The position numbers and the translations under genes were made by a program. Below are positions 6,243-12,640 of a DNA stretch of 18,308 nt, one piece after another. The stretch's first letter is position 1; each line of letters starts with the position of its first letter. The notes under the pieces are model-generated. The model saw nothing but the letters and a program-made list of their open reading frames with translations, was not told the origin of the DNA and searched no databases. This DNA is from Planctomycetota bacterium (lineage in GTDB: Bacteria > Planctomycetota > Phycisphaerae > FEN-1346): contig JAPLML010000269.1 of the NCBI GenBank assembly GCA_026387055.1, forward strand, positions 1 through 18,308. Direction: 5' to 3'.

Positions 6243-6914
6243 AAGCTTGGCCTTCGGATTGCTGAAGCGCAGGGCCTTGTTGTCATGGTACGTGGCGTAC
6301 TCGGTGACGATGGCCCCTTCCGGCCCGGCGACCATGAAGTGCTTGGCCTCGGCCTTTTCGAGTTTGCCGAGCTCGCCGGGCTTGAGGACCTGGGCCCGCC
6401 GGCAGGTCGTGAACTGCCGCTCGCCGGCGGGGATCAGGACCTCGGCGCCCGGCGTCGGGTCGCCCTCGGCGAACAGCGTGACGCCGCCGTACCGGAGCTG
6501 CCACGCCTCCATCTTCGGCACGGCGTCCTCGGTCTTGACGTGCCAATGCTCGGGGATCATCTGGCCGGGCAGGAGCCAGATCTCGTGGCCGAAGTACTTC
6601 CCTTCCTTCTCATTGATCCACGCGATGCCGCCCATGCCCGCCTCGGTGAACCGGCCGATGCCGAAATCGACGGCCCACATGTTGTCGCGCACGTTCTTCG
6701 AGATCGGGTACCCGAACGCGTCCATCAACTCGAAGTAGGCCTTCTTGCCGGCCGCGTCGTTGAACTTGCCGTCCGCGCCGTAGAACTCCGCGTTCTTATG
6801 GACAACGCCGGTGCGTTTCGGGCCATCGCACCCCGCGCCCATGGCCGCCGCGCCGGCCGCCGCGGCCCCGACCGCCACCCCCGCCAATAGCTCCCGCCTC
6901 GTCAGATCTGCCAT
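6240..6914 (-). CDS. Tat-exported cupin protein of D-lyxose isomerase type
   Basis: A 224-residue protein. The N-terminus (LTRRELLAG, alanine-rich core, GAGC at 26-29) is a twin-arginine signal that may end in a weak lipobox at C29. The rest is a cupin resembling D-lyxose ketol-isomerases. HEIWLLPGQMIPEHWH supplies H123 and H125, E136 lies 11 residues later, and H192 (KHFMVAG) is about 56 further on. This agrees with the His/His/Glu/His metal-site spacing I recall for the characterised D-lyxose isomerase. The TEYATYHDNKALRFSNP tail is also family-like. AAAGGAG lies ten bases before the ATG. An exported sugar isomerase is unusual, and substrate assignment is uncertain. It sits between the aldolase and the Hyi-like gene on the same strand. 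Confidence 0.72.
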   Translation of the reverse strand: MADLTRRELLAGVAVGAAAAGAAAMGAGCDGPKRTGVVHKNAEFYGADGKFNDAAGKKAYFELMDAFGYPISKNVRDNMWAVDFGIGRFTEAGMGGIAWINEKEGKYFGHEIWLLPGQMIPEHWHVKTEDAVPKMEAWQLRYGGVTLFAEGDPTPGAEVLIPAGERQFTTCRRAQVLKPGELGKLEKAEAKHFMVAGPEGAIVTEYATYHDNKALRFSNPKAKL

Positions 6915-6961
6915 GTTTCACAGGCTCCTTTCCACTGCCTTGACAGGTTGCGCTTCACGCG

Positions 6962-6998
6962 ATGCACGGCCACGCAACGGCGCGTGACCGTGCCACCC
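6962..6998. repeat. Solo half of palindromic element C
   Basis: This 37-base stretch matches 18208-18244 with only two mismatches. It folds as GCACGGCCACGC (6964-6975), a 6-base loop AACGGC, and GCGTGACCGTGC (6982-6993): a 12-pair stem with a single C/A mismatch. The CCACCC that flanks the copy at 18 kb is also present. It is a mobile or amplified hairpin unit standing alone between the cupin and aldolase genes. Confidence 0.75.
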
Positions 6999-7013
6999 CT
7001 TGCGCCGCCGCGC

Positions 7014-7904
7014 TCAGCCTTTCTTCTTGCCCTTGCTCATCAGCGACTGGTACAGGTCGAACGCCTTCTCGGGTTTTTCATTGTCGTGGACGACCGCGCG
7101 GACCGCCTGGACCATCGCCACGGGGTCCCCGGCGGCGAAGATGTTGCGGCCCATGTCGACGCCCGCGGCGCCCTGCTCCACCGCCCGGCGGGCCATCTTG
7201 AGCGCGTCGAGCTCGGGGATCTTCTTGCCGCCGGCGATGACGATGGGCACCGGGCACCCGGCCACCACGTCCTCGAACCCCGGCTCGCAGAAGTAGGTCT
7301 TGATGTAGTGGGCGCCGAGCTCCGCCAGGACCCGCGTCGCCAGGCCCAGTTACCGCGCGTCGCGGCCCATCTCCTTGCCGACGGCCGTCACGCCCATCGT
7401 CGGGATGCCGACGCGGTTGCCGGCGTCGATCGTGCGGACGAGGTTCGCCAGGGTCTCATGCTCGTGCAGCTCGCCCACGTAGCACTGGACGGCCACGGCG
7501 GCGACGTTCAGCCGGACCGCCTCCTCCATGTCGCCGACCATCTCGAGGCTGAGCTCCTTGAGGATGGTGGCGCCGGCGCTCAGGCGCAGGCACACGGGCT
7601 TGGAGGTGGTGGGGGGGATGCAGCTGCGCAGGGCCCCGCGGGTGCACATCAGGACATCGACATACGGTTCCAGGGGCAGGATGCTCAGGTCGATCCGCTC
7701 CAGGCCCGACGTCGGGCCCATGATGTAGCCGTGGTCGAACGCGAGCATCACGGTCCGGCCGGATTTCGGGTTGAAGATGCGCGCGAGGCGGTTCTTCATC
7801 CCCCAATCGAGCGAGTTGGACCCGCGCAGGAAAAACCCCTCGGTCTTCATCGGGACGTGGGGCTGGAAGTTCTTCTTGTCCTTTTCGGCCTCGGGACCCG
7901 GCAT
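7014..7904 (-). pseudogene. LsrF-like class I aldolase/thiolase interrupted by one in-frame TAA
   Basis: Read through, this is a 296-residue DhnA/LsrF-family TIM barrel with full-length homology. MLAFDHGYIMGPTSGLER (53-70) is the family N-terminal signature, and GCPVPIVIAGGKK and AAGVDMGRNIF are C-terminal ones. At codon 185 (7350-7352) TAA interrupts an otherwise perfect segment, GRDAR-stop-LGLATRVLAELGAH, where relatives have tyrosine (RDARYL). The frame is unchanged, so one base (TAC or TAT to TAA) explains it. The truncated 184-residue product would lack the IKTYF and AGGKK lysines that supply the Schiff-base chemistry. AAAGGAG precedes the ATG at 7904. Known relatives cleave phosphorylated ketoses or, for LsrF, thiolyse an AI-2-derived compound. 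It follows dhaL in the operon. A sequencing error is an equally good explanation. Confidence 0.8.
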
Positions 7905-7979
7905 GGCGAAACTCCTTTCGGTTGCGGTGTCGTGCGAATCGCTCCGCGGCGAGCAAGCCCGCCGGCTGACCAGGCAGAA

Positions 7980-8621
7980 TCACCTCGCGGCGATGGCGTC
8001 GGCGAAACCGCGGAAGAGCAGGCTCACCGACGTGGCGCCCGGGTCGGGCGAGCCGATGCTGCGGTCGCCGAGGTTCCGCGCGCGGCCGAACTTTGCGCGG
8101 AGGTCTTTCGTGGAGGCGGCGCCGCGCGCAGCCGCCTCGGCCGCCTTCGCCAGGGCCGCCCGAGGCCCCTCGCCCGCCTTGGCCGCTGCCCGCAGGGCCT
8201 CCACCGCGGGGACGAGGGCGTCGATCATCGTCTTGTCGCCCACCTGGGCCTTGGTCTGCCGACGGACGGCGGCCACGGCGCCCTCGAAGACCTCGGCCAG
8301 GGCGGGGGCGTCGAGCATCTGGCGGCCGCCGGCGGCCTCGGACATGCCGATGAAGAACGTTCCGAGGAGCGGGCCTGTGGCCCCGCCGTCGACGCCCAGG
8401 ATCGCCCAGCCGACGTCGTTCAGAAGGGCCGCCAGGTCGCGCGACGTGCAGGTATCCATCGCCCGCAGGCCCACCATCATGGCCCGCCGCATCGTGGTGC
8501 CGTGGTCGCCGTCGCCTGTCGCCGAATCGAGACGCGAGAGCGTTGCGTGCTCGCTCACAACCTTGGCGGCGGCGGCGCGAAGCATGGTCGCCAGATCGTC
8601 AAAGCCAACGCTATCGGCCAT
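7980..8621 (-). CDS. dhaL: Dihydroxyacetone kinase-type subunit DhaL
   Basis: A 213-residue helical-barrel nucleotide-binding subunit of two-component ketose kinases. The Mg-nucleotide site is intact: D32, D37 and D39 in LDSATGDGDHG, with the spacing of E. coli DhaL. It is followed by GATGPLLGTFF (80-90), GDKTMIDALVPA (128-139) and GRARNLGDRSIGSPDPGATS (179-198). The start at 8621 has GAGGA six bases upstream, better than the ATG at 8657. It pairs with the dhaK gene just upstream. No DhaM phosphotransferase gene is in the window, so the phosphate source (PTS or ATP) is unknown. The natural substrate may be dihydroxyacetone or a larger ketose such as erythrulose. Confidence 0.93.
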   Translation of the reverse strand: MADSVGFDDLATMLRAAAAKVVSEHATLSRLDSATGDGDHGTTMRRAMMVGLRAMDTCTSRDLAALLNDVGWAILGVDGGATGPLLGTFFIGMSEAAGGRQMLDAPALAEVFEGAVAAVRRQTKAQVGDKTMIDALVPAVEALRAAAKAGEGPRAALAKAAEAAARGAASTKDLRAKFGRARNLGDRSIGSPDPGATSVSLLFRGFADAIAAR

Positions 8622-8640
8622 ACAACGTCCTCGCCTACGT

Positions 8641-8664
8641 GCCCCCCGTGTAATCACGGGGGGC
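8641..8664 (-). promoter_or_regulatory. Strong hairpin between dhaK and dhaL
   Basis: GCCCCCCGTG (8641-8650) and CACGGGGGGC (8655-8664) form a perfect 10-base-pair stem with a four-base loop. It lies in the 54-base gap between dhaK and dhaL, 12 bases past the dhaK stop and about 19 bases before the dhaL start on the - strand. There is no U-tract, so it is more likely an mRNA stability or relative-expression element than a terminator. Confidence 0.5.
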
Positions 8665-8675
8665 GAAATAGATGG

Positions 8676-9677
8676 TCAACGCACCACAAGGTACGGCGTG
8701 TCGCACGGGGCGTCCCAGAGCTTCAGCAGCTCCTCGTCCATGCGGGCGATGAACATCTGGAACCCGGCCATCTCCTGGACGGTCAGGAACTCGGCGATCC
8801 GCGCCCGCGCGATCTTGATCCCGCGGGCCTCGCAGACCTGGTGCATGCGGCGGAAGACGATGAACAGCTCCATCAGCGTCGTGGCGCCGGCCCCGTTGAG
8901 AAGCACGAGGAGCTGCTCCCCCGCCTGGACGCTGAGGTCCGCGAGGAGCTGCCCAAGCATCGCCTCGGCGGTCTCGTCGGCCGACTTCATCTTCATGCGG
9001 CCGGTGCCCGCCTCGCCGTGCTGGCCCATGCCGATCTCCATCTCGTCGTCGGGGAGCGTGAAGATCGCCTGGCCGGTCGAGGGGTGCGTGGCGGAGGTCA
9101 TGGCGACGGCCAGCGTGGCCATCTGGCGCTCCAGGCGCTCGGCCACGGCGAGGCAGGCGTCGAGGGAGTAGCCGGCCTCGGCGGCGGCGCCGGCGACCTT
9201 CATCACCGGGACGGCGCCCACCAGGCCGCGGCGGTTCTCGGGCTTGCTCCGCGGGCCGCCCGCGATGTCCTCGTGCGTCAGGATCTGCTTGACATTGAGG
9301 CCCTGCTTCAGGGCCATCTCCATCGTCAGGTTGGCGGCCATCACGTCGCCGGCGTGGTTGAGGACGATGAAGAGGACGCCCGCGCCCCGCTCGGCCCTCT
9401 TGAGGGCCTCCAGGCACCGCGGCGGGCCGGGGGCCGCAAAGATCTCGCCCGGCACGCTGATGTCGAGCATCCCCTTGCCCACGAAGCCGCTGAGGGCGGG
9501 CTCGTGGCCGCTGCCGCCGAGGGTGACCACGCCCACCTTGCCCTTCGCCTTGCGCCGGGCCCGCACCACCAGGCGGTTGCCGGCCAGGCGGATCTTGTCG
9601 GCGTACGCCAGGGCGTACCCCTCGAGGAGCTCGCCGACGAGGTCTTCAGGCTTATTGATAAATTTTTTCATTGCCAT
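8676..9677 (-). CDS. dhaK: Dihydroxyacetone kinase-type substrate-binding subunit DhaK
   Basis: A 333-residue ketose-binding subunit that holds the substrate as a hemiaminal on histidine while DhaL donates phosphate. The site is intact: H58 in GGSGHEPALSGFVGKGML, D111 in NHAGDVM, and H220 in GMGQHGEAG. GAGAGG lies six bases before the ATG at 9677, so the in-frame ATG at 9770 is rejected. Variants around the site (EIFAAPGPPR, GLVGAVPVMK) differ from classic DhaK, which could mean a larger ketose is used, as in DhaK-like tetrulose kinases. It is followed by dhaL after a strong hairpin and preceded by the VOC gene. It likely phosphorylates the sugar product of this locus in the cytoplasm. Confidence 0.92.
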   Translation of the reverse strand: MAMKKFINKPEDLVGELLEGYALAYADKIRLAGNRLVVRARRKAKGKVGVVTLGGSGHEPALSGFVGKGMLDISVPGEIFAAPGPPRCLEALKRAERGAGVLFIVLNHAGDVMAANLTMEMALKQGLNVKQILTHEDIAGGPRSKPENRRGLVGAVPVMKVAGAAAEAGYSLDACLAVAERLERQMATLAVAMTSATHPSTGQAIFTLPDDEMEIGMGQHGEAGTGRMKMKSADETAEAMLGQLLADLSVQAGEQLLVLLNGAGATTLMELFIVFRRMHQVCEARGIKIARARIAEFLTVQEMAGFQMFIARMDEELLKLWDAPCDTPYLVVR

Positions 9678-9776
9678 GATCAACCTCTCTCTTGCCGGGG
9701 TGCCCACCGCCGGAGCAGGCAGGACCAACAAACCGATTCCGCAACCGCCGACACATTGAGTCCTGCTCAACTCGCG

Positions 9777-10091
9777 TCACTTGGATTGCATCACCTCGAT
9801 CGCCACGCCGTCCTTCAGGATAAACGCCACCCGCAGGTTCCGGGAGGCGTCAAAAGGCTGAACGATCACCTGTTCGCCCCTGATGGCCGCGTCGATCTCA
9901 TCAACCATGTAGGCGACGTGCGGACCTTTCTGAAGAACCGCGGGCATGGGCCCGTCGGCCTCAAAGCGGAGGAACTCGAACCGGTAGGGATGGTCGGCGG
10001 GGTTGGTGATGTAAACCTTCGCCCCTGAGATGTACGTCTCCTTGGGATGCGGCTGGTGCGTCGGCACGCCCACGTGATGGAACCGAGCCAC
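9777..10091 (-). CDS. Small VOC-fold (glyoxalase-like) protein
   Basis: A 104-residue protein. The chosen start is GTG at 10091, because AAGGAGG lies five bases upstream and the conserved fold begins there (ARFHHVGVPT). Possible metal ligands in the right order for a vicinal-oxygen-chelate domain are H6, H58 (GPHVAYMVDEID) and E99 (GVAIEVMQ). One domain is present, so it may work as a dimer. VOC enzymes catalyse isomerisations, epimerisations or dioxygenations of vicinal oxygen substrates; the reaction here is not known. It is the first gene of the leftward sugar operon, 99 bases before dhaK. Confidence 0.68.
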   Translation of the reverse strand: MARFHHVGVPTHQPHPKETYISGAKVYITNPADHPYRFEFLRFEADGPMPAVLQKGPHVAYMVDEIDAAIRGEQVIVQPFDASRNLRVAFILKDGVAIEVMQSK

Positions 10092-10164
10092 GGAAGCCTC
10101 CTTGCCCGTACGGGCCCTGGGCGGCGGGGCCTTCCGGCGCCCCGCGGCCGCATTGCGAGGTCCT

Positions 10165-10193
10165 AATCTGTCAGGCCGGCCGCGCGGCGTCAA
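10165..10193 (-). promoter_or_regulatory. Weak candidate promoter of the sugar-metabolism operon
   Basis: On the - strand TTGACG (10193-10188) is followed after 17 bases by CAGATT (10170-10165). The -35 is good and the -10 poor (3 of 6). It lies immediately after the terminator of the upstream operon and about 75 bases before the VOC start codon, the expected position. Confidence 0.3.
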
Positions 10194-10230
10194 CAGAAAA
10201 GACTCGCGGCCGACCCGAAGGCCGGCCGCG
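10194..10230 (-). terminator. Intrinsic terminator of the receiver/channel operon
   Basis: On the - strand, arms at 10230-10220 and 10215-10205 form an 11-pair GC-rich stem (one G-U pair) closed by a C(UUCG)G tetraloop, followed by AGTCTTTTCTG. It starts 28 bases after the stop codon of the receiver-FNT gene. It has all the features of a rho-independent terminator and separates the channel operon from the sugar operon. Confidence 0.8.
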
Positions 10231-10257
10231 CGCCTTGTGCCCGCCCGGTGGGCGATG

Positions 10258-11538
10258 TCAGACGGTCTGGGCCTTTTTCCGCTGGCCCCGCATGAACGCG
10301 TACCAGTAGGCCGAGCCGACGAAGATCGCCCCGCCCACGATGTTCCCGAGCGTCACGGGGAGGAGGTTGACCGTCAGGAACCTAGCCCAGGTCAGCGACT
10401 CCAGGTTCAGGTCGGCCGCCGCAACGCCCGCGCTCTTCAGAAACAGGCCCATGGGGATGAAGTACATGTTGGCCACGCAGTGCTCGTAGCCAAGGGCCAC
10501 AAACGCCATGATGGGAAAGAAGATCGCCAGGACCTTCCCCGCCACGTCCTTGGCGGCCAGGGCCATCCACACGGCCAGGCAGACCAGCCAGTTGCAGCCG
10601 ATGCCGCGGAAGAACGCCTCGCCGAACGACAGGTTCACCTTGGCGTACGCGATGCCGACGGCCTTGGCTCCGACGGCGCCGCCGGCCATCTTCCACAGGT
10701 TCGACTCGTACATGATGTACGCCAGCAGCACCGAGCCGATGAAGTTGGCCGCGAACACCACCCCCCACCGGCCCAGCATGCGGCCCCAGCCGTACTCGTT
10801 CCCCAGGACGCTCGTGATCATCAGGTTGTTGCCCGTGAAGAGCTCGGCGCCGGCGATGACCACCAGCATCAGGCCGACGGAGAAGACCGAGCCGACGAGG
10901 ACCTGGCCGATGCCGACCCCGACGACCTTGGCGGCATCGTGCCCCACGAGCGTGGCCATCGCCGCCCCGAAGCCGATGTAGGCGCCGGCCAGCACGCCCA
11001 GCACCAGCACGTTCAGGAGCGAGACGGTCGCCTTCTTGACGCCGATGCCCTTCGTGACCATCTCGGCCACGTGTTGCGGCGAGCGGTGCTCGAAGTCCTC
11101 CGGCCGAGTGGCATGGTCCTTGATCTCCTGGGCCACCCGGTCCAGGGCGATGGCCGCACCGGCCTCCGGCTCGCGGATAAGGGCCTGGCTGACCGCCTGA
11201 ACGATCTCGGTCGGCGTGAAGGGCTTGCGGACGTAGTCGCAGACGCCGAGGCGGACAGCCTCCGCCGCCGTGTCCACCGCGCCGTAGCCGGTGATGATCA
11301 CGACGGCCATGTTGCCGCGGTTCTGGCGGGCGGTCCGGACGATCTCCATCCCGTCCGTGTCGGGCATCTTCAGGTCCACCAGGGCGCAATCGAAGTAGCC
11401 GCAGCGCGTCCGCTCCAGGCCCTCCTTTCCGGTGCCGACGGCCTCGACCTCGTAACCCGCGTCGCCCAGGACCCGCTGGCAGCTCTGCCGGACCGTGGCA
11501 TCGTCGTCAACGACCAGAACGCGCTTCGGTGCAACCAT
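10258..11538 (-). CDS. Receiver domain fused to a formate/nitrite transporter (FNT) channel
   Basis: A 426-residue fusion. Residues 1-122 are a complete CheY-like receiver: acidic D11-D13, phospho-acceptor D55 (ALVDLKMPD), T83 and K105 (VRKPFTP). A charged linker (123-160) leads to a full FNT channel (about 160-418) with six predicted spans. Its signatures include AELFTGNNL (231-239), GCNWLVCLAVWM (314-325) and GYEHCVANMYFIPMG (350-364), with the central pore histidine at H353. FNT proteins pass formate, nitrite, hydrosulfide, lactate or similar small anions; which one cannot be decided here. AAGGAGG is six bases before the ATG at 11538. The gene is 11 bases downstream of another receiver gene. 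I infer that phosphorylation could gate the channel; I know of no characterised precedent. Confidence 0.93.
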   Translation of the reverse strand: MVAPKRVLVVDDDATVRQSCQRVLGDAGYEVEAVGTGKEGLERTRCGYFDCALVDLKMPDTDGMEIVRTARQNRGNMAVVIITGYGAVDTAAEAVRLGVCDYVRKPFTPTEIVQAVSQALIREPEAGAAIALDRVAQEIKDHATRPEDFEHRSPQHVAEMVTKGIGVKKATVSLLNVLVLGVLAGAYIGFGAAMATLVGHDAAKVVGVGIGQVLVGSVFSVGLMLVVIAGAELFTGNNLMITSVLGNEYGWGRMLGRWGVVFAANFIGSVLLAYIMYESNLWKMAGGAVGAKAVGIAYAKVNLSFGEAFFRGIGCNWLVCLAVWMALAAKDVAGKVLAIFFPIMAFVALGYEHCVANMYFIPMGLFLKSAGVAAADLNLESLTWARFLTVNLLPVTLGNIVGGAIFVGSAYWYAFMRGQRKKAQTV

Positions 11539-11549
11539 CAGGGGCCTCC

Positions 11550-12170
11550 TTACCAAGTTTCCGCCTCGAGGCGGCTTTCGAGCCAGGCACGTTCCTCAGC
11601 CGAAAGCTCGCCGCACTCTTTCTCGATCCACACGATGTCGCCGGAGACGATGGCCGCCTTGGCCGCCGGACTGAGGGCCAGACCGGAGAGCACGCGGCTG
11701 CCTTCGGTCCGAAGACGCTCGCCGAAGCCCGCGTTGCCGGCGGCCGACCTCAGCACGTCGCGCACAAGGTCGGCCTGGATCCTCGGCTTGTCCTCGACCT
11801 GCACGGCGGCAAGGGCACGGGCGATGGCGTCCGTGATCTCCTGGGGGGTGAAGGGCTTCTCGATGTAGGCCGCGACGCCCAGTTTGACGGCCTCGACGGC
11901 CGAGGGCACCGTGCCGAACCCGGTGATGATCACGATGGCCACTTCCGGGCGCTTCTGCCTGAGGTCGCGCACCAGCGCCATGCCATCGAGGTCGGGCAGC
12001 TTGAGGTCCGTGACCACAAGGTCAAAGTCGCCGCCCATCGCGCGGCGGAGGCCCTCGTGGCCGGTCGCCACCGCATCCACCTCGTAGCCGGCCTCGGAGA
12101 GGGTTCGCCGACAGCCTCGGGTCACCATCGGCTCGTCATCGACCACCAGGATTCTTCGCGTCGCAACCAT
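11550..12170 (-). CDS. Receiver-domain response regulator with an unrecognised C-terminal domain
   Basis: A 206-residue protein. Residues 1-122 are a canonical receiver (D11, D12, D55, T83, K105) similar to those of the FNT fusion and the NtrC-type protein nearby. Residues 128-206 are a mostly helical domain ending LSPAAKAAIVSGDIVWIEK (166-184) and ERAWLESRLEAETW (193-206). It is not a DNA-binding, GGDEF, HD-GYP or kinase domain that I recognise. The start at 12170 has GAGG five bases upstream and lies about 46 bases after the predicted sigma54 start site. It may be a phosphate sink, an adaptor that docks on the channel, or a regulator of the kinase. Confidence 0.85.
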   Translation of the reverse strand: MVATRRILVVDDEPMVTRGCRRTLSEAGYEVDAVATGHEGLRRAMGGDFDLVVTDLKLPDLDGMALVRDLRQKRPEVAIVIITGFGTVPSAVEAVKLGVAAYIEKPFTPQEITDAIARALAAVQVEDKPRIQADLVRDVLRSAAGNAGFGERLRTEGSRVLSGLALSPAAKAAIVSGDIVWIEKECGELSAEERAWLESRLEAETW

Positions 12171-12227
12171 GGCAACCTCGCTTTCGCTATGCCCGGACCG
12201 CGTGGTTCTTCGCTGTTGAGGCTCAAC

Positions 12228-12242
12228 GCAAAGGCGGTGCCA
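12228..12242 (-). promoter_or_regulatory. Sigma54 (-24/-12) promoter of the receiver/channel operon
   Basis: On the - strand TGGCAC (12242-12237), five bases, then TTGC (12231-12228). The invariant GG and GC are separated by exactly ten bases, and all core consensus positions match. Transcription should start near 12216, giving a leader of about 46 bases to the ATG at 12170. A sigma54 activator (14658-16067) is encoded next door, which supports the call. Confidence 0.85.
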
Positions 12243-12388
12243 GAGCAGGGATTGCGCGGCGCCATTTTGTCCCAGCATCACAAGTGTTTGTACCGCAATG
12301 AGATGCGTTGGTTTGAGCAAGATGGCGGCCAGCACAGATTCCGGCGTAGGCAGCAGGAGTGTACATCCAGCAACGACAACTGTATGGC

Positions 12389-12407
12389 GAACCAGTACAC
12401 CCGGTTC
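12389..12407. promoter_or_regulatory. Candidate enhancer (UAS) dyad for the NtrC-type activator
   Basis: GAACC (12389-12393) and GGTTC (12403-12407) form an inverted repeat over 19 bases, a size typical of NtrC-family sites. It is centred about 158 bases upstream of the -24 element, within the usual -100 to -200 range. Only one clear copy is seen, so the call is tentative. Confidence 0.3.
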
Positions 12408-12465
12408 CAGACCACACCTCATTTGAGGGGTGACATGGCGGGGGTTATGCCGCCGTGCGTTAGTA

Positions 12466-12592
12466 CTACAACGCCACTTCGCGCGGCGGGTCTCCCGACC
12501 CGCCGCGCACCTGCGTTATCTCGCCGCCGAGAGGCAATTGCCGCGCGGTGGGTCAGGAGACCCACCGCGCACGAGGTTAAGTGGCGTTGTAG
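12466..12592. repeat. Nested palindromic element B (127 bases)
   Basis: Outer arms CTACAACGCCACTT (12466-12479) and AAGTGGCGTTGTAG (12579-12592) are perfect. Inside are two perfect 11-pair hairpins with 6-base loops: GCGCGGCGGGT/ACCCGCCGCGC (12481-12508) and GCGCGGTGGGT/ACCCACCGCGC (12543-12570). Each hairpin is also the reverse complement of the other, apart from a compensated C-G/T-A pair and one loop base. A small CTCG/CGAG hairpin sits in the centre. It lies between the two divergent operons. Confidence 0.85.
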
Positions 12593-12610
12593 GATCAGCC
12601 CGTGGGGATA

Positions 12611-12640
12611 GTGCACGGCCAGGCAAGACCGGCCGTGCCA
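12611..12640. repeat. Diverged solo hairpin of the element C type
   Basis: GCACGGCC (12613-12620) pairs with GGCCGTGC (12631-12638), and the flanks (GT before, CACA after) resemble the solo copy at 6962-6998. It follows element B by 18 bases and lies upstream of the kinase promoter. Confidence 0.55.

Larger units (their letters stand above)
12171..12465. other. Divergent regulatory region between the channel operon and the kinase operon
   Basis: No gene is seen in this 295-base stretch, which is less GC-rich than its surroundings. It contains the sigma54 promoter at 12228-12242. Further upstream are dyads that could bind an enhancer protein: CGCA-N6-TGCG at 12294-12307 and GAACC-N9-GGTTC at 12389-12407. 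GTGTAC (12359-12364) and GTACAC (12395-12400) also form a spaced inverted pair. Short open frames here lack ribosome-binding sites. Confidence 0.6.

Noticed and set aside
7350..7352. Programmed recoding of the TAA in the aldolase gene
   Set aside because: Pyrrolysine uses TAG and selenocysteine TGA, no special downstream structure is seen, and other genes here use TAA as their normal stop. A point mutation or sequencing error is simpler.
9678..9770. A longer DhaK starting at 9770
   Set aside because: The family begins at MKKFINKPEDLV, and a GAGAGG site sits six bases before the ATG at 9677.
6948..10028. A 1026-codon open frame on the + strand across the sugar operon
   Set aside because: It is antisense to five well-supported genes with intact family motifs. 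Its translation is low-complexity, rich in His, Arg, Ala and Gly, typical of the complement of high-GC coding DNA, and it has no recognisable domain.
12171..12422. An N-terminal extension of the small response regulator (in-frame ATG at 12422)
   Set aside because: The extension covers the sigma54 promoter, has no homology or ribosome-binding site, and the ATG at 12170 is well placed before the receiver domain.
12466..12592. CRISPR array or attC-like integron site
   Set aside because: There are only two hairpin units with no regular unique spacers and no cas or integrase genes nearby; the nested inverted architecture fits a palindromic interspersed element instead.
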